From Baylisascaris procyonis (taxonomy: Eukaryota; Nematoda; Chromadorea; Rhabditida; Ascarididae): a stretch of 64,000 bases of DNA. The notes under the pieces were generated by a model. That model was not told the origin of the DNA and did no database searches. It was given only the letters and a program-made list of their open reading frames with translations. The translations under genes were made by a program, and so were the position numbers. Shown here piece by piece: positions 14,145 through 25,677 of the stretch (within the stretch, counting starts at the first letter, position 1; every line of letters begins with the position of its first letter). The DNA is taken from positions 4,533,501 through 4,597,500 of the forward strand of contig JAZARR010000200.1 in NCBI GenBank assembly GCA_037389465.1. Reading direction: 5' to 3'.

Positions 14145-17100
14145 GTATTTGTTAAATGTTATGTTTAATCGAATGCCTCGAGGTAAACATTAGCAACCCA
14201 GTGCTGGTATAAGCACTGTTTGGTTTGAGATGTGCTATTTTTGCTTGCATCCACGCGGTTTATTGTCACTGCGCTTTCAAAATGTTACATAATGATTACA
14301 GTTAAAAGCCCTCGAGTGCGTATACTCATTAAAAAGCAGTATAGATAACTAGGCGAATGTTTTTTAATTATTTCTATGTTTGATCCCAGTCTTATCTCTC
14401 CATGCAAATATTCATTCACCGAATACTTCTGATGCACAGATATGTTTCCATAATAATTCATAAAGGAAACAAAAGTGCTATTAAACATTATATATCATCA
14501 ATCTTTTGAAAGCAACTCGTAGGAGCATTAAACTTGTAAAGGGAAATAGTAAATTGTAAAAGCTGGGGATTTCAGTTGATATTTGAACTGATAAGTGATC
14601 TTTTGGAGCACTAATTGTTCTTGAATGACGGAATTTCAAGGTTTTCAGACAGAGAAATCAAAAAATATGAAGGATTATCCGTTTTTGTTGCCGAAATGCT
14701 ACGATACGATCAAAGTGCCACGGGTATTATCAACAGTGAGTGAGAAAGCCGATGTGCAAGTGTTACGATCGGTCTCGAATTGGTCAAGCTTAATCAATCA
14801 TACCGAAGATAGTATACAACAGGTTTGATGCTTGATCGTTGTTTCACTTTAAACTGATGCCATAATGGGCTAAGGGGGAGGGAGGGCAATAGAAAATGAA
14901 GACTTTATCCAGTACGGAAAGGTGACTGGGAATGATGCTTACCTTAATGCGACTCCATTGAAGAGTGGGTGGCTTAAAGAAGGAAGACGGGAGTGTAGTT
15001 TGAACGAGTATTGATAGAGGGCGGAATGTCTAAGGTCAAGATCAGGCGATGAGGGAAACATCAAAGTCGCGTTTTATCTGAGTCTCCAAAATAAAATATC
15101 TGGAAGTGAAGTGTATCTGAAATTCGCATATATTAAGAAACCTCTAGTAATCTGTGATGGAAGTTAATGGAAACGTTGCATCATGCAGGACAGTCCGGTT
15201 GAGTGGGTCTTCCCGTCCGAGGTTAATAATTTTTTTGCTGTTCGTTACGTGACTTTTTTTATTTTATGGTGTCGAAAAACGAGTGCGCATGAAATGCGGC
15301 GTTGGGAGGAGGGAGGAGGGGAGTCACCTTGAATAGATTATGTGGGGGATAGGTTTTGGTCCAGGGGATGGAGCGATACCATGGCATTACAGAGAAAACG
15401 AAAAATGGGAGGATCGCTTGTTGATTGCTATTGGAAATACTTTTTATCAACGTTCGTTGTTAAGTGTTTTTGAATATTTGCTAATTACCTTTTTGCAGGC
15501 GTATCTCTCTTTAATAGCGAATTCGAGGCATTGCATCTATATCGAAAATCAGTTTTTCGTCTCAATGATTGATAGCAACGAAGTAAACAACGAAATATGC
15601 CGTGTGCTATGTGATCGAATCAAAAGAGCATATTAGTGGGTCATTTTTGATGACTTTTTTGCCACCTTCTGATTTTGAATATTCCACGGTCGACGATTTA
15701 GGTCGGAATTCGTCAAGCAGCTAAGTTGGACGTATTTTATAGATGTGTTATTTTGCATTTGTTGGAGGCTATAGCCTGAAGGCTATAAAATATCTAATGC
15801 TTCAATTTGGATATTATTGTGGATTTTTTGAGGATTATCTGTTTAATTGTTCCAAGGGAATTAGATGCGTTTATTTTACAACCTGGAGATTTGGTATAAT
15901 TATAAGCTCAATCGCCCAGATCAATCGATCCAATCGCAGTTGCTTTATCGTCACGCCGATCTTATCTTGGGAAGTTTATTATCAACAAAAAAATCCTTTT
16001 AATATCTTTATGTAATTCTTTACCATGTATGGTTGTATGTTTCGAAAGGTTTTGAGTGTTGTATGGTTAAGACCGAATGGCTTGTCAGAATGGGTTTGTT
16101 GAGTAATCTTTGTGGTTATTTGCCTGCTATTTTCCATTGCGTTGTTCACAAATTTTTTTTGCCTTCATTCGCATTCGAAGTAATAAGTATATGGTTACAA
16201 TAAGTATAGAGGAGTACGGAACTGCCCACTTAATATTTGCGGGGGGTTGAAAGTTTATTCAAACTTCATTTTACTTCAAAAAGTAAGGACTTGACATTAA
16301 TATTATTCCCCCCTCCTCCCCCTTTTATTTCCACAGCTTCGGTTTTGAAAGTTGAGTTAGGTGAGGTACTCGTAGATTTTGGTTTGTAACGGTTACTCTT
16401 TTCAACAAATTAGGCAACGAACAGAGCCGTTTCAACGTTTCTAGGCGGAGTGGATGTGTGGACTTAATAAACGTAAACATTTGCAGTTGAAGTTGTTGTT
16501 ATTCCTAGGTTAGAGCAGGGTTTATTCATGTATGGCGTAATGGATATAAGGCCGCGTTGGAAAATTAAAAGTTTGAGTTCGAGTCTTCCTTGCATTCTTT
16601 TTTTTGCTCGCTCAAGCTTCATAAAAACTTTAGGTATGTTTTCAGTGAGAATGAGACGTTCCGTGTTTACATATTATTACCGCTGTTACCTGGTTTCGAA
16701 GGTGATGTTGGTGCACCAGGTGGGTCAGCTTTGCAAGCAGTACTTCATTGGACGTTCTTATCGTTATCAAGGGGGCCGAATTCGCTGATAGGAAATTTGA
16801 AGAAGTTGGTGCCGGATCCGATGAAGTACATCAAAGTTTGCTCACTTCGTACTTGGGATATTCTCTGCGGCAAATTGGTTTGTACATTTTAATGAATTCA
16901 GAATTAGGTCTTTTGAAATGCAGAGGTTACTTTCTTCTTTTAAAGTTTTATTTTAGATGGTGGAATTCATCTTTTTTATTGATCTTCACCTCTCTCCTTT
17001 CCTCTTGTTGTCCTCCTTTCCCCTCCCTTCTGTTACATTAATATTTCATTTGTTGCTGTTGTCGGTGTTTTTATTTCTATTGCTAAGCAATTACTCTTCT

Positions 17101-20100
17101 ATATTATGTTAAATTGGATTATTTCAGGTAACCGAATTGATTTATATTCATTGTAAATGTATGATCGTCGATGATAAATATACAATCATCGGATCGGCGA
17201 ATATAAACGATCGCTCGCAATGTGGCAATCGCGATTCTGAGGTGGAGAGTGCTTGCTACTTCTTTTCTTGCTGGCTAATACCTATGCCTAGGCAGATACA
17301 AGACATGCTTTATTCTCCTTTCCTCTCCACACTTGAGGAGAATTTAATGCATAGGCAGTTGAAATCTGGAAATATGGGTAGAAATTTGCTAAGTTTGGGT
17401 GGGTGGGGAAGGGGGATGAAATTAACGTGTGATTAAAACGTATGTATGAATTAAAATGCACCCAAGTATGAATTCATGGGAAATTTTCTTCTATCGAAAC
17501 TACTATAAATATTCAACCAATAATGTAATGTGGAGTTGAGGAGTCATATGAGAGGGGAATGTATCGCTCTTCACTGACGATGATGATGTTCGATGTTTTT
17601 CATGCATATCTTGTTTTATAATTAATGTACACTCCTATAGGTGCATGGGAAATGCTGTTGCTTAAGTTGAGCGTCTGATTATTAAGGATAAAGGATTGAG
17701 TTAGAGCAGCGAAACTTTATGATTCTGACAGTAACTCGAGTATTATTTTTCAGTATTCGTTAGTCGTTTTATTGATGCAAATGTGTTTTAGCTAATGTAC
17801 CCAACGTGGAATCCCTATAAAATTCTATGAAAACGATCTGCAAAAACAGGGATAAATTAGGAATCCGGAGATAATCCGTTGATCCATTATCTACGTATAA
17901 TGGAACATTTTTTATAACAACTTTTACTGAAATATGTTTTTGGTTTGGCAGTAGTATCGCTGCTTCTGCGTTCGTAATTTGTGAATGGATTATATTGATG
18001 ATTAGATTTAGTCGTATTTAATTGAACTTTGATGTTAGTTTCTAGTTTATAGTTTAAAATTTGAGGTTTGTATCGTTGTGAAGGATACCGAATTTGTTGC
18101 ATCGAAAATGAATGGACGACCATATCAAGCAGGCAAATTTGCGCTAAGTCTTCGCAAACATCTTATGGAGGTTATAATTTTCTTTTAGTTGTTAAGTGGT
18201 TGTAAAAATTTGCCGATATTTTGAATTATTTTGTTGCGTTTAATTTCTTTTCATTTTTCCTCATATGTATTTGGTCAAATTAATGGAATATTAATGATGT
18301 TTTCAAATGTCTATGTGAAACGTCTATGCAGAGCAAAGGAAAGGTGTCCAGATTGACTACTTTGTGCCTCTTTTTAGGTAAGCAGAGGTAACGCTGTGTG
18401 TTTAGTAGGTGGAAACTGCGCAAAGAAAAAGATTTAGAATATTTCTGAAGTCATATTTCTTGCGAATGTATAAAATAGTTTTGAGACGGTCATTTTTATT
18501 ATCAGGCTGAAGCCTCAAGCACCGATGATAGGTATCTGCCGAATTGAGGCAAGGGGGCTTGGAAGGGTAACTATCTGACTGTGTAGAAAAAATTGTAAAA
18601 CCCTCCTCGATAGCTGTAACAGACGAGTTTCAAGCCTATGCATTCACATTTTCGTAATCGTTTCATAGTAAACTTATTTAGACATTTCAATAAGATTCAT
18701 ATTAAAAAAAATATAAGTAATCCACATGGGAATGCGTGATGGAATACTAACGCCAATTTAGGTTATCGTCTGATGTGTCTCTTTTAGATAAGCACTTTCT
18801 GCCTCTTTTTTAATTATCTTTTAGGTAGTTTTGAATTGTTAGCTAATCTTTTTATTATCTATCAATTCTTTTCTCTCTCTTTTATCCTTCTGTTATGTTC
18901 ACCACCTCTTTATACCACTTTGTTCCTCCTTCCGTCCCTTATACTCCTAGCCCCCTTTCTTTTGATATTTATTGCCCTCTAACCCTCTGCTGCATCATAT
19001 TTTAGTGTTGAAAACATCGCACTTTATTCATGGGGAATATACTTAATGCCTGGTTGAAAGATAGAAATAATACGGGAAGGATGTAACTAGCATCGCTCTA
19101 CTAAACATCCTTATCTATGTTGGTGGTTGCAACTCTTTCCTTTGCAGAAACAAATATTCGCAAAATTTAAGTGAAACTAAAGATCGGAATAAAGTTTTGA
19201 GCAGACAAAAAGTTCATCATAAGGGGGAAATTGTCAACACATTAAAGGCAGAAAGTAAGTAGAGGATAAACCGTGAAGGGTTTTGAGGACCATACCATAA
19301 ACGATCTTATAAGGTTCTCTTGGAGCAGTTTAAAATACAACAAGTGCACATTAAATATTTTAGGCGCACCGCTTATTTACTGAAATAAATTAAGCTGCAG
19401 CACTTATACGACGACGTCAACAATATAAATATTAGCACCTATGTATCTAAAAAATATAAATTATGAGGGTATCTGTTAAATCACTATGAAATACATCTAA
19501 CGTTTATTAAAGTAACCGGTCAGGTGATTACTGCTTAAGGAAGAAAGGTGAGATGTAGTAAAGAATATTGGATATCGGGAGAAACAAACTACAGGAACAT
19601 CTTGGTATGCTACCAGAGCAAGCGGCACGATTGGGAGAGCGACCGGCGCCCACAATCGATCTTGACGATCCAGTTATCGATTCGTTCTTCTTTGATACGT
19701 GGGGTGCAATAGCGAAGAAAAATACTCATATTTATGAAGAGGTTAGTGATTATGTTTTATTCATAGTATGTCGAAAGGGTGGCCCCGAATTTCCGCTACC
19801 CTTACAATGTCAAGAATTCTTTCAGTTCTTGGAGTAAGCCGGAGCCTTTTATAAATTTAAGTAATAAAATTAAATTTGAAAAATCTTTATTTAAGTAATT
19901 AAATAGGTCTATTTAAATAATTAGCAAATGATTGATACCTGATGTTCCTGATTTTTGATGTATTTTTTTAAGAAATTCAAGAATTTTTGAATTTTGTACT
20001 GAAATGAAAATTGAGCTCCCTCTTTTTTGATTTAATGGTTTTCGGGAGGCCGCCTTCTGAACTTCTTATATTTTTTTCTTTTCTCATCGTGACATTATTT

Positions 20101-20537
20101 CTAATGTTGGTGATACTATGTCGTTGGCAATAGGCATTGCCTGCAAGAAAATATTCTATTTCCGATTATTTATTCAAATCTTAGCTTTGCGTGGAGCAAT
20201 TTTTGGCTTCATCTCAATAGTTTATTCCACAAAAGGCTATGAAACTGGCATCGATCCAAAATTTAGTATATTGTTTTTCATATAATCACTCATTTGCATC
20301 GTTGTTTTAAAGGTATTTCGAGTATATCCGACCGATATGGTTGAAAGTTTCGACGAGCTGAAGGTATGGCAATCGCAAATGCCGATGAGCGAATATAGCC
20401 CTCAGCTGGCCGAAGAGCAGTTACGACAGCTGACTGGCTCGTTGGTCGAGTTCCCACTCAACTTCCTACTTAAAGCCAATCTAGCTCCAGGGCTTGCCTC
20501 CAAGGAGGGTCTTGTACCAACTTCTGTTTTTACATAA
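1664..20537 (+). CDS. pld-1: phospholipase D (PLD1/PLD2 class), 5'-partial, 18 exons
   Basis: Phospholipase D hydrolyses phosphatidylcholine to phosphatidic acid and choline at membranes. Exons read: 1664-1831, 2223-2362, 3838-3987, 4861-5017, 5649-5768, 6211-6423, 7288-7615, 11715-11884, 12390-12559 (or from 12324), 13204-13361, 13885-14003, 14649-14822, 15499-15635, 16646-16877, 17128-17241, 18066-18170, 19595-19741, 20313-20537. They sum to 3027 nt, that is 1008 residues plus stop, in one frame. Order of domains: a pre-PH linker and PH domain (residues about 1-150, ending in an LTLKC strand), catalytic half 1 with HHEKLVIVD, a variable loop (7288 to about 13240) rich in Ser, Thr and Lys, the IYIENQFF motif, then half 2 with HCKCMIVDD followed by GSANINDRS. 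The C-terminus ends SVFT, close to the family's conserved tail. Human PLD1 is 1074 aa, so mainly the PX region is missing, off the left edge. The exon at 13204 has a weak acceptor. Introns hold a retrotransposon (8690-11700) and a TA repeat (14076-14143); otherwise nothing recognised. Confidence 0.95.
3391..3419 (+). repeat. T10 followed directly by G12 tract
   Basis: Ten T are followed by twelve G and a G-rich tail, inside the phospholipase D intron 2363-3837. Similar T-to-G junctions occur at 13647-13673 and 39388-39408. Confidence 0.9.
6265..6288 (+). other. HKD motif 1 of phospholipase D
   Basis: The exon at 6211-6423 encodes HEKLVIVD, matching HxKx4D with His, Lys and Asp all present, followed by the usual GG (FVGGVD). 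In this family the two HKD motifs together form one active site. Confidence 0.95.
8690..11584 (+). pseudogene. LINE endonuclease-reverse transcriptase, disabled
   Basis: One reading frame runs from about 8690 to 11240 with two in-frame TGA stops, at 9132-9134 and 10332-10334. A single-base loss near 11238 moves the frame on to 11584. Visible in order: endonuclease core ([15 protein letters not shown], then TWMHPRS, then a WSDH motif just after the first stop), RT fingers ([12 protein letters not shown]), RT motif A ([13 protein letters not shown]), a [10 protein letters not shown] motif, the catalytic YADD box (LLYADDCAL), the YLGS thumb region, a WVGHVIRM segment, and a Cys2-His2 finger ([21 protein letters not shown]). 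The second stop replaces a Trp that relatives carry. Both stops could arise by C-to-T or G-to-A change. As it stands no full protein can be made. Confidence 0.9.
8690..11700 (+). mobile_element. 5'-truncated, decayed non-LTR retrotransposon (LINE)
   Basis: A block clearly richer in G+C than its surroundings lies inside the phospholipase D intron 7616-11714, in the same orientation as the gene. It carries the later part of an apurinic-type endonuclease, a reverse transcriptase and a C-terminal C2H2 finger. The usual N-terminal part of the endonuclease is absent: readable similarity begins at about 8690, so I infer 5' truncation, common for LINEs. After the last coding codon comes about 110 bp of A+T-rich sequence ending near an AATAAT-rich tail at about 11690-11705. 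I could not fix the target-site duplication. The architecture resembles the RTE/CR1/Jockey-like elements often labelled 'endonuclease-reverse transcriptase'; the clade is uncertain. Confidence 0.88.
13647..13673 (+). repeat. T8 followed by interrupted G tract
   Basis: Eight T, then seven G, one T and eleven G, within a phospholipase D intron. Same layout as the tract at 3391. Confidence 0.9.
14076..14143. repeat. (TA)n microsatellite
   Basis: An uninterrupted run of 34 TA dinucleotides in the intron between the phospholipase D exons 13885-14003 and 14649-14822. Confidence 0.97.
17149..17172 (+). other. HKD motif 2 of phospholipase D
   Basis: The exon at 17128-17241 encodes HCKCMIVD, again HxKx4D, and then [11 protein letters not shown], the family signature. 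Both catalytic half sites are intact, so the enzyme should be active. Confidence 0.95.
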
Positions 20538-20629
20538 TTCTATGGAGCGGTTGATCTACTCTTATTTTGTGGGAAGAGGTGAGAGATGAGAGGCTGTTAT
20601 CCGAGAAATTATGCCTTGGAGGTTGAACT

Positions 20630-20679
20630 TGACCACTGGTCAGTCTTATGTTTTGAAGGTTGAATTTGACCACAGGTCA
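20630..20679. repeat. two TGACC-N3-GGTCA everted sites 3' of phospholipase D
   Basis: TGACCACTGGTCA (20630-20642) and TGACCACAGGTCA (20667-20679) lie 37 bp apart within a diverged tandem duplication (GGTTGAACTTGACCA and GGTTGAATTTGACCA), about 95 bp after the phospholipase D stop. The half-site GGTCA is that of many nuclear receptors. A role is only a suggestion. Confidence 0.5.
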
Positions 20680-20807
20680 CTTCCTAGAAGATGGACTGCA
20701 CAATTATCGGTGGTGCTCTACGCGTTGATAGCTGCATTGTGTTTTATTATTGATTGATCTTTTCGTGTAAATTTAGAAAAATCCGATTCTTTTAGAGGCT
20801 AAACTAG

Positions 20808-20813
20808 AATAAA
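20808..20813 (+). terminator. likely poly(A) signal of phospholipase D
   Basis: First AATAAA downstream of the stop codon, 271 bp after it. Consistent with a 3' end but not proven. Confidence 0.45.
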
Positions 20814-23543
20814 GAGGAGGACATCAAAATCCGTATCCATTGTCTGTTGAGTGCTATTTTAAGACGACAAATGCTTCATCGTACGCAAAGTTCCACGAAT
20901 TACTAGTATAATGTAATTTAACTATTTTTGATGGTTTATTTGTTTGCCGAACAAAAGCGATTTTTTTCTGTATGCTGTTAACCGGTTGGTATGCCACTAT
21001 TTTATGCCTGTTTTATGTGGTAATCGTTGAACGATATTTCCCAACGAAAACTGCTCTTTTTTGAACCTCAATTAAAGCGCTTTTAATTGTTTTTTTTTTT
21101 AAATTTGTTTTTTCACTATTATCTCTTTTGAGTTTTTTTTTTTTTTTTGCTTTTCGCATTGAATAATATCTTTTAAGATATCAATTATTACGACTTAGTC
21201 GGTTATTTAATAAAATTTTGATTTTTTTTTTCCGATCTTATTTGAATTTATTTGAAACTTTTTTTGATTATTTCCATAGTTTTCATTTTATTACTCCTAT
21301 TTTATTGATTTGATATTCGATGGAAGTTAGAAAAACAGTGCCGTTTTTTATTTTTTTGAGAAGTTTTTATTTTACTTAATTTATATTTCCTTACTAATCA
21401 CTAAATTTTTGAATATTTGCAAAATTCCTTCTGTAACAGTTGGAATTTTCCGGGTTTTAAGATTAAAAAAAAAAAGAATATTGTAAGATCTATAGGTTAG
21501 AATAAGTGGACTTTTTATTTAAACAAGCTGAATGTGTCACATATAAATACTGTAACGATCTTGATTTTGTAATTGTATAAATAGGTCATGAAGAAACACT
21601 ATTTGGTTACTGTAGTTCTCTTATTGAACTTCGTTACTGCAGCTGTGCTATCGAATTTCGTTAGTGTAATTCTCTTATCGAATATGCTTTATTTTCGGTG
21701 AATTGTTTTTCATTTATTTCCCGATTAGTTTCAATTTGTGATAGTTGTTTATTCTTGTTGGCCAAATTTGTTTGTTTGTTTGTTTGCTTTTGCTTTTCAT
21801 CCTTTACATATTATTCTCTGTTTATTTGCTTAAATTGTTTGCACAAAATTTTGTCGCAAATTCATGAATACGACGATTGATATAATAACATATTTTGGAT
21901 TCCCTCTGTGTGAAAAAAAATTTTAAAGTATTTTTAAAGTTATTACTTGTCTGTTTTTAAAAAAAAAGAAAGATAATTTCTGAAGTGCTTCATTTCTATT
22001 TTTTTTTTTTATTAATTTACTCATCAATGATTTTATTTTATTTTTCGATTATTTTTATTCTAAATAAAGATGTCGATTATAATTGCTAACGATGCGCTTA
22101 AATGAATCGCTAAAAAAACATTCAAAAGAGTCAGAATAAGCAGTAATATTAAGTCATTGCATAATGAAAAACGTTATACCCTAAATAAGTAAGCGCAGTA
22201 TCTGACGTAGTTATTTAGGAATTAGAATGTTCTTAATGGGAATTTTTGTTTTCCTCGAATCGACTTGATTGTTTGCGTTGCATTTTTGATATCGGTCGTA
22301 TTCATGTTCAAAGCTATGTGAACGTTAAATGTTCGATGTGTTTTTTTCGAATTGTGTCATATAAGGGTGGATAAGACATTCAAAAAAAAATAAAATCATG
22401 TATGTAAATTTTGACATGCAAGTGTCTGATTAGTTGCCTTGAAGTTGGTACAAAAGCATTGTGAGATCGATGTATCAACAATGTTCATCCAGGATTTAAA
22501 TTTGACCTTTGGTTTTTAAAACGCTTTATTGTCATCACCTTTCGGCGTTATCTTTAAATTTAATTGCCAACTTTAAATGATACCTTCAAGAGTTCCTTCT
22601 AGGAGCATAAATTGTGAATGGGGCTATTCGTTGTTAAGCTACTGTAATAATTTAGCAGACGCACATTGGGCGTTTTTTTTATTGGGATATGGTAGGCGCG
22701 GAAAACATTTTATCCAATATATGACACAATTATTTATTGATTAACTACGATGGTAACTTCATCTTTTGCTTGTGATATAATTCTCGTTGCATTTTATTGA
22801 ACGCTTTGCCAATTTTCTATGATTTCACGCTTTATTTATTTTCCTTTCGTTTATTTAACTCTTTTTTTTTCGATGATTTTTATGAAAAGTTTCAAAAAAA
22901 ATATGGATAGTTTGAAATTATTGAAAAATTGCAAAAAGTTTCTCAAATCGAAAATCGGCTTACTATGGGCGCAACTTATTCACTGATTCATTGACGCAAT
23001 TTGTATTGATTGTAGTTTATTTAATTATTTAATTGAAGGAATTTTGCATTGAACGGAATTAATTTAAATTGAATTGTAGAGCGAAATTACTCTAAATGAA
23101 ATTATTAAGAAAACATTTTAAGTTTTTAAGTTTTTTTTTTTTCAAAAGGTTTTTGTAAGTTATCCAATACATTGATTTTTTTTAGTAGATATATAGATAT
23201 GCGAAAATTGGTTTTCCTCTTCTCTACCATAGCATTTCATTCGATTTTATGGCCAGTCTATACGAATCTTATGAAAACTTTTTCCTTTTTATTAAAAAAA
23301 AAAAATGAAATGTATATTTTCAATTGTTGATATAATTTTTTTTTAGGATGGTATCTATCGCAATGGTAATATTAATTATAGTTATTGGAATTGTAATTTA
23401 ATCGCACTATAATTTCAACTTTTTTACTAATAAAATTTGAATATTTGCCGAAAATATTTGCATATTGGTGATTTGCCAACAAATATTATTGAGAATCTAT
23501 TATAAAATATTTGAGTGCAAGATTATTTATTATATTGTTGAAA
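20814..23543. other. gene-free AT-rich stretch
   Basis: Very AT-rich with many homopolymer T or A runs. No exon with a convincing family match was seen on either strand. Confidence 0.6.
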
Positions 23544-23850
23544 AAATTTTCCGCTCAAAATTTATGATCGACATAAGAGCGTTTTAAATCGTCGAATTCG
23601 ATTGTCATATTATTTCATTTAGTGCAGACAACGGATTCTATCGGCTTGAAGTTTAAGTGACCGCCAACGGTCATTGGTCCATCTGTCCATTCGTTTCTTC
23701 CCTTGATACCTAATCGATGGTACCGTTCACACTTACCTGATCGATGGCCAACTAACCTAACCAATTGAATTTGCATATTTGGTTAATCTTTTCCTTAGAG
23801 TAAGTTCACACTTATCATATCTAATTTCCCTATACCGATCTTCAAAATCA
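23544..23850 (+). repeat. left arm of the foldback element
   Basis: Reverse complement of 24128-24422 over almost its whole length, with scattered mismatches. Confidence 0.85.
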
Positions 23851-24127
23851 CCATTCTGGATGGTTTATTACTCGTGAATAGGAAATGGGATAGTATGATG
23901 CTTTCGTATTACAAATGTTTTCGACGTAGATTTTTGATTTGGTATTTTAAGCTATGAGGAAAGTGAGGAAATAATTTTATTTGTCAATTATTCAGAATTT
24001 TTTTTTCAATTTCCCCACTTTTGTCACTCATTCTTTGAGTTAAAGGTGCATTGATCTCGAGCTCATAGTGAAACCACCGAGAAACGGCAAATTTAAATTT
24101 ATAAAGGCCGTATTAGCCTTTTGTCAA

Positions 24128-24422
24128 TGATTTTGAAGATCGGTATAGGTAAATTAGCCACAATAATTAGGTGTGAACTTACTGTAAACAAAACATTAAC
24201 CAAATATGCAAACTCAATTGGCTAGCACATTAGTTAGCCATCGATTAGGTAAGTGTGAACGATAATCAAGGGAGGAAACGAATGGACAGACGGACCAATG
24301 ACCGTTGGCGGTCACTTAAACATCAGGCCGATAGAATCAGTTGTCTGCACTAAATGAAGTAATATGACAACCGAATTCGACGAGTCAAAGCGCTCTTGTA
24401 CCGAATTTTGAAGGGAAAATTT
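24128..24422 (-). repeat. right arm of the foldback element
   Basis: Reverse complement of 23544-23850. The innermost 16 bases match perfectly (CCGATCTTCAAAATCA in the left-arm sense). Confidence 0.85.
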
Positions 24423-25189
24423 GCCCACCAACGGTGAAATTACAAGGCATAGTGGATGTTTATACATTATAGGATCACCTATGATTTTGAAATATATTTT
24501 ACCTGCAATTGTATACATTTTTAGATTTTGGAAGGTATTATTGAAAAATTTTGAAAAATATAGATCGAAGGTTTCACATAAGTCTATCAATTTTTCGAAG
24601 AATTTTGAATATTCAAATATACCAAAAAAAGTTTTATACAATATACGTCAATCGAGTCATGAAAAAAAATGGAACGTTTGCATATTTGCGTATAATTGCT
24701 TGAGATAGCTAAAATTTGAATACGTTATTCCGAGAATTTTATCTTAAACTATTGGGAAATTATTAAATTGATCAAGGGAGATGAGCGAAATGCAAAAAGC
24801 GCGTGTCGTGCCAGTTGGTGTGTTGCGTTTTCCAACGTATTTGAATTTATTTGAAAATGTTAAATTGCGTCAATTGAGTTTATGCTTGAGGAATGTTACG
24901 GTGATAGTGAATGTGGAATTACGAAAATATTGGATGTTCTTCAATTAGTGGTAATAAAAGTTCATAGAAAATGTTACATTCTATCAAAGTTTAGATTGTC
25001 TATAGCCACTGGGCTAATATGTGATGTCTTACTGTAGCATTGATATTTTAGTAGAAAACATATGAACATACGAAACAACTGCTATTATAGGAAATTTGTT
25101 GATTATAAACAAAAAAGGGAGAATTATGCAAATTATTTGTAGCACTTACAGCAGTAAAAAAAGATTTTTTTTTAAAAGTCTTTGCAATG
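24423..25189. other. AT-rich stretch between two mobile elements
   Basis: Nothing recognisable. It separates the foldback element from the LTR retrotransposon. Confidence 0.5.
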
Positions 25190-25194
25190 GGCAT
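25190..25194. repeat. target-site duplication, left copy
   Basis: GGCAT immediately before the left LTR; the same five bases follow the right LTR at 28208-28212. Confidence 0.93.
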
Positions 25195-25677
25195 TGTTGT
25201 ATCTGAGTTGCGGTTTGTTGTGTCGGCTGCGACGACGATAGGTAGGTCGAGTGGTAGGCAGAGCTAGTATAAGCACTTTATTGGGAAAATATACAACTGG
25301 CTTCCAAGATGAAGCCAAGGAGAAGAAGGCTGAGACGATAGAGATGAGCACTGACGGGAGAGCGTGACGTACACCAGAAGAGGACTACTACTGACGGGCT
25401 GAGAGCCGCCTTTTATAGGCCTCAGGTACCGTCAAAGGCACAAAGACAGACAAAGGCATTATGTACGGCCACTCAGCACGTGCATGTGAAACTGTGATGA
25501 TTCGCCACTTAAAAAGTGCAAAGCGATTACTACGCTGTTTCATAACAACGGAATATCTTGGGTTGGCCCTTTTGTGCCGTACCCAACGTCACACACACAA
25601 AGAAGTGCAAAACGAGTACTACGATGTTTCATCACGACCGGATATCTTGGGTTGGCTCTTCGGCGCCATACCCAACA
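25195..25677 (-). repeat. 3' LTR of the retrotransposon
   Basis: 483 bp, TG...CA, identical to 27725-28207. In element orientation it holds a TATA box (TATAAAAG, 25410-25417) and then AATAAA (25277-25282). The sequence just upstream in element sense, AGCGGGGAGA, is a fair polypurine tract. Confidence 0.95.
25514..25676. repeat. diverged tandem duplication in U3 of the LTR
   Basis: A unit of about 74 bp starting AAGTGCAAA and ending TACCCAAC occurs twice at 89-bp spacing (25514 and 25603) with a CA-rich spacer. The copies differ at roughly a fifth of positions. The same pair is present in the other LTR at +2530. Repeats in U3 often act as enhancer units; that role is inferred here. Confidence 0.8.

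Larger units (their letters stand above)
23544..24422. mobile_element. foldback element with about 300-bp inverted arms
   Basis: The left arm 23544-23850 and right arm 24128-24422 are imperfect inverted copies around a 277-bp spacer. Shared segments, outer to inner, include the GTCGAATTCG block, ATTTAGTGCAGACAAC, CCGCCAACGGTCAT, TCGTTCACACTTACCT-like and ATATTTGGTTAA, ending at CCGATCTTCAAAATCA. Small indels and substitutions show it is not an assembly artefact of one copy. No protein-coding capacity was seen in the spacer. It is most likely a MITE or foldback transposon. I could not define a target duplication. Confidence 0.85.
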
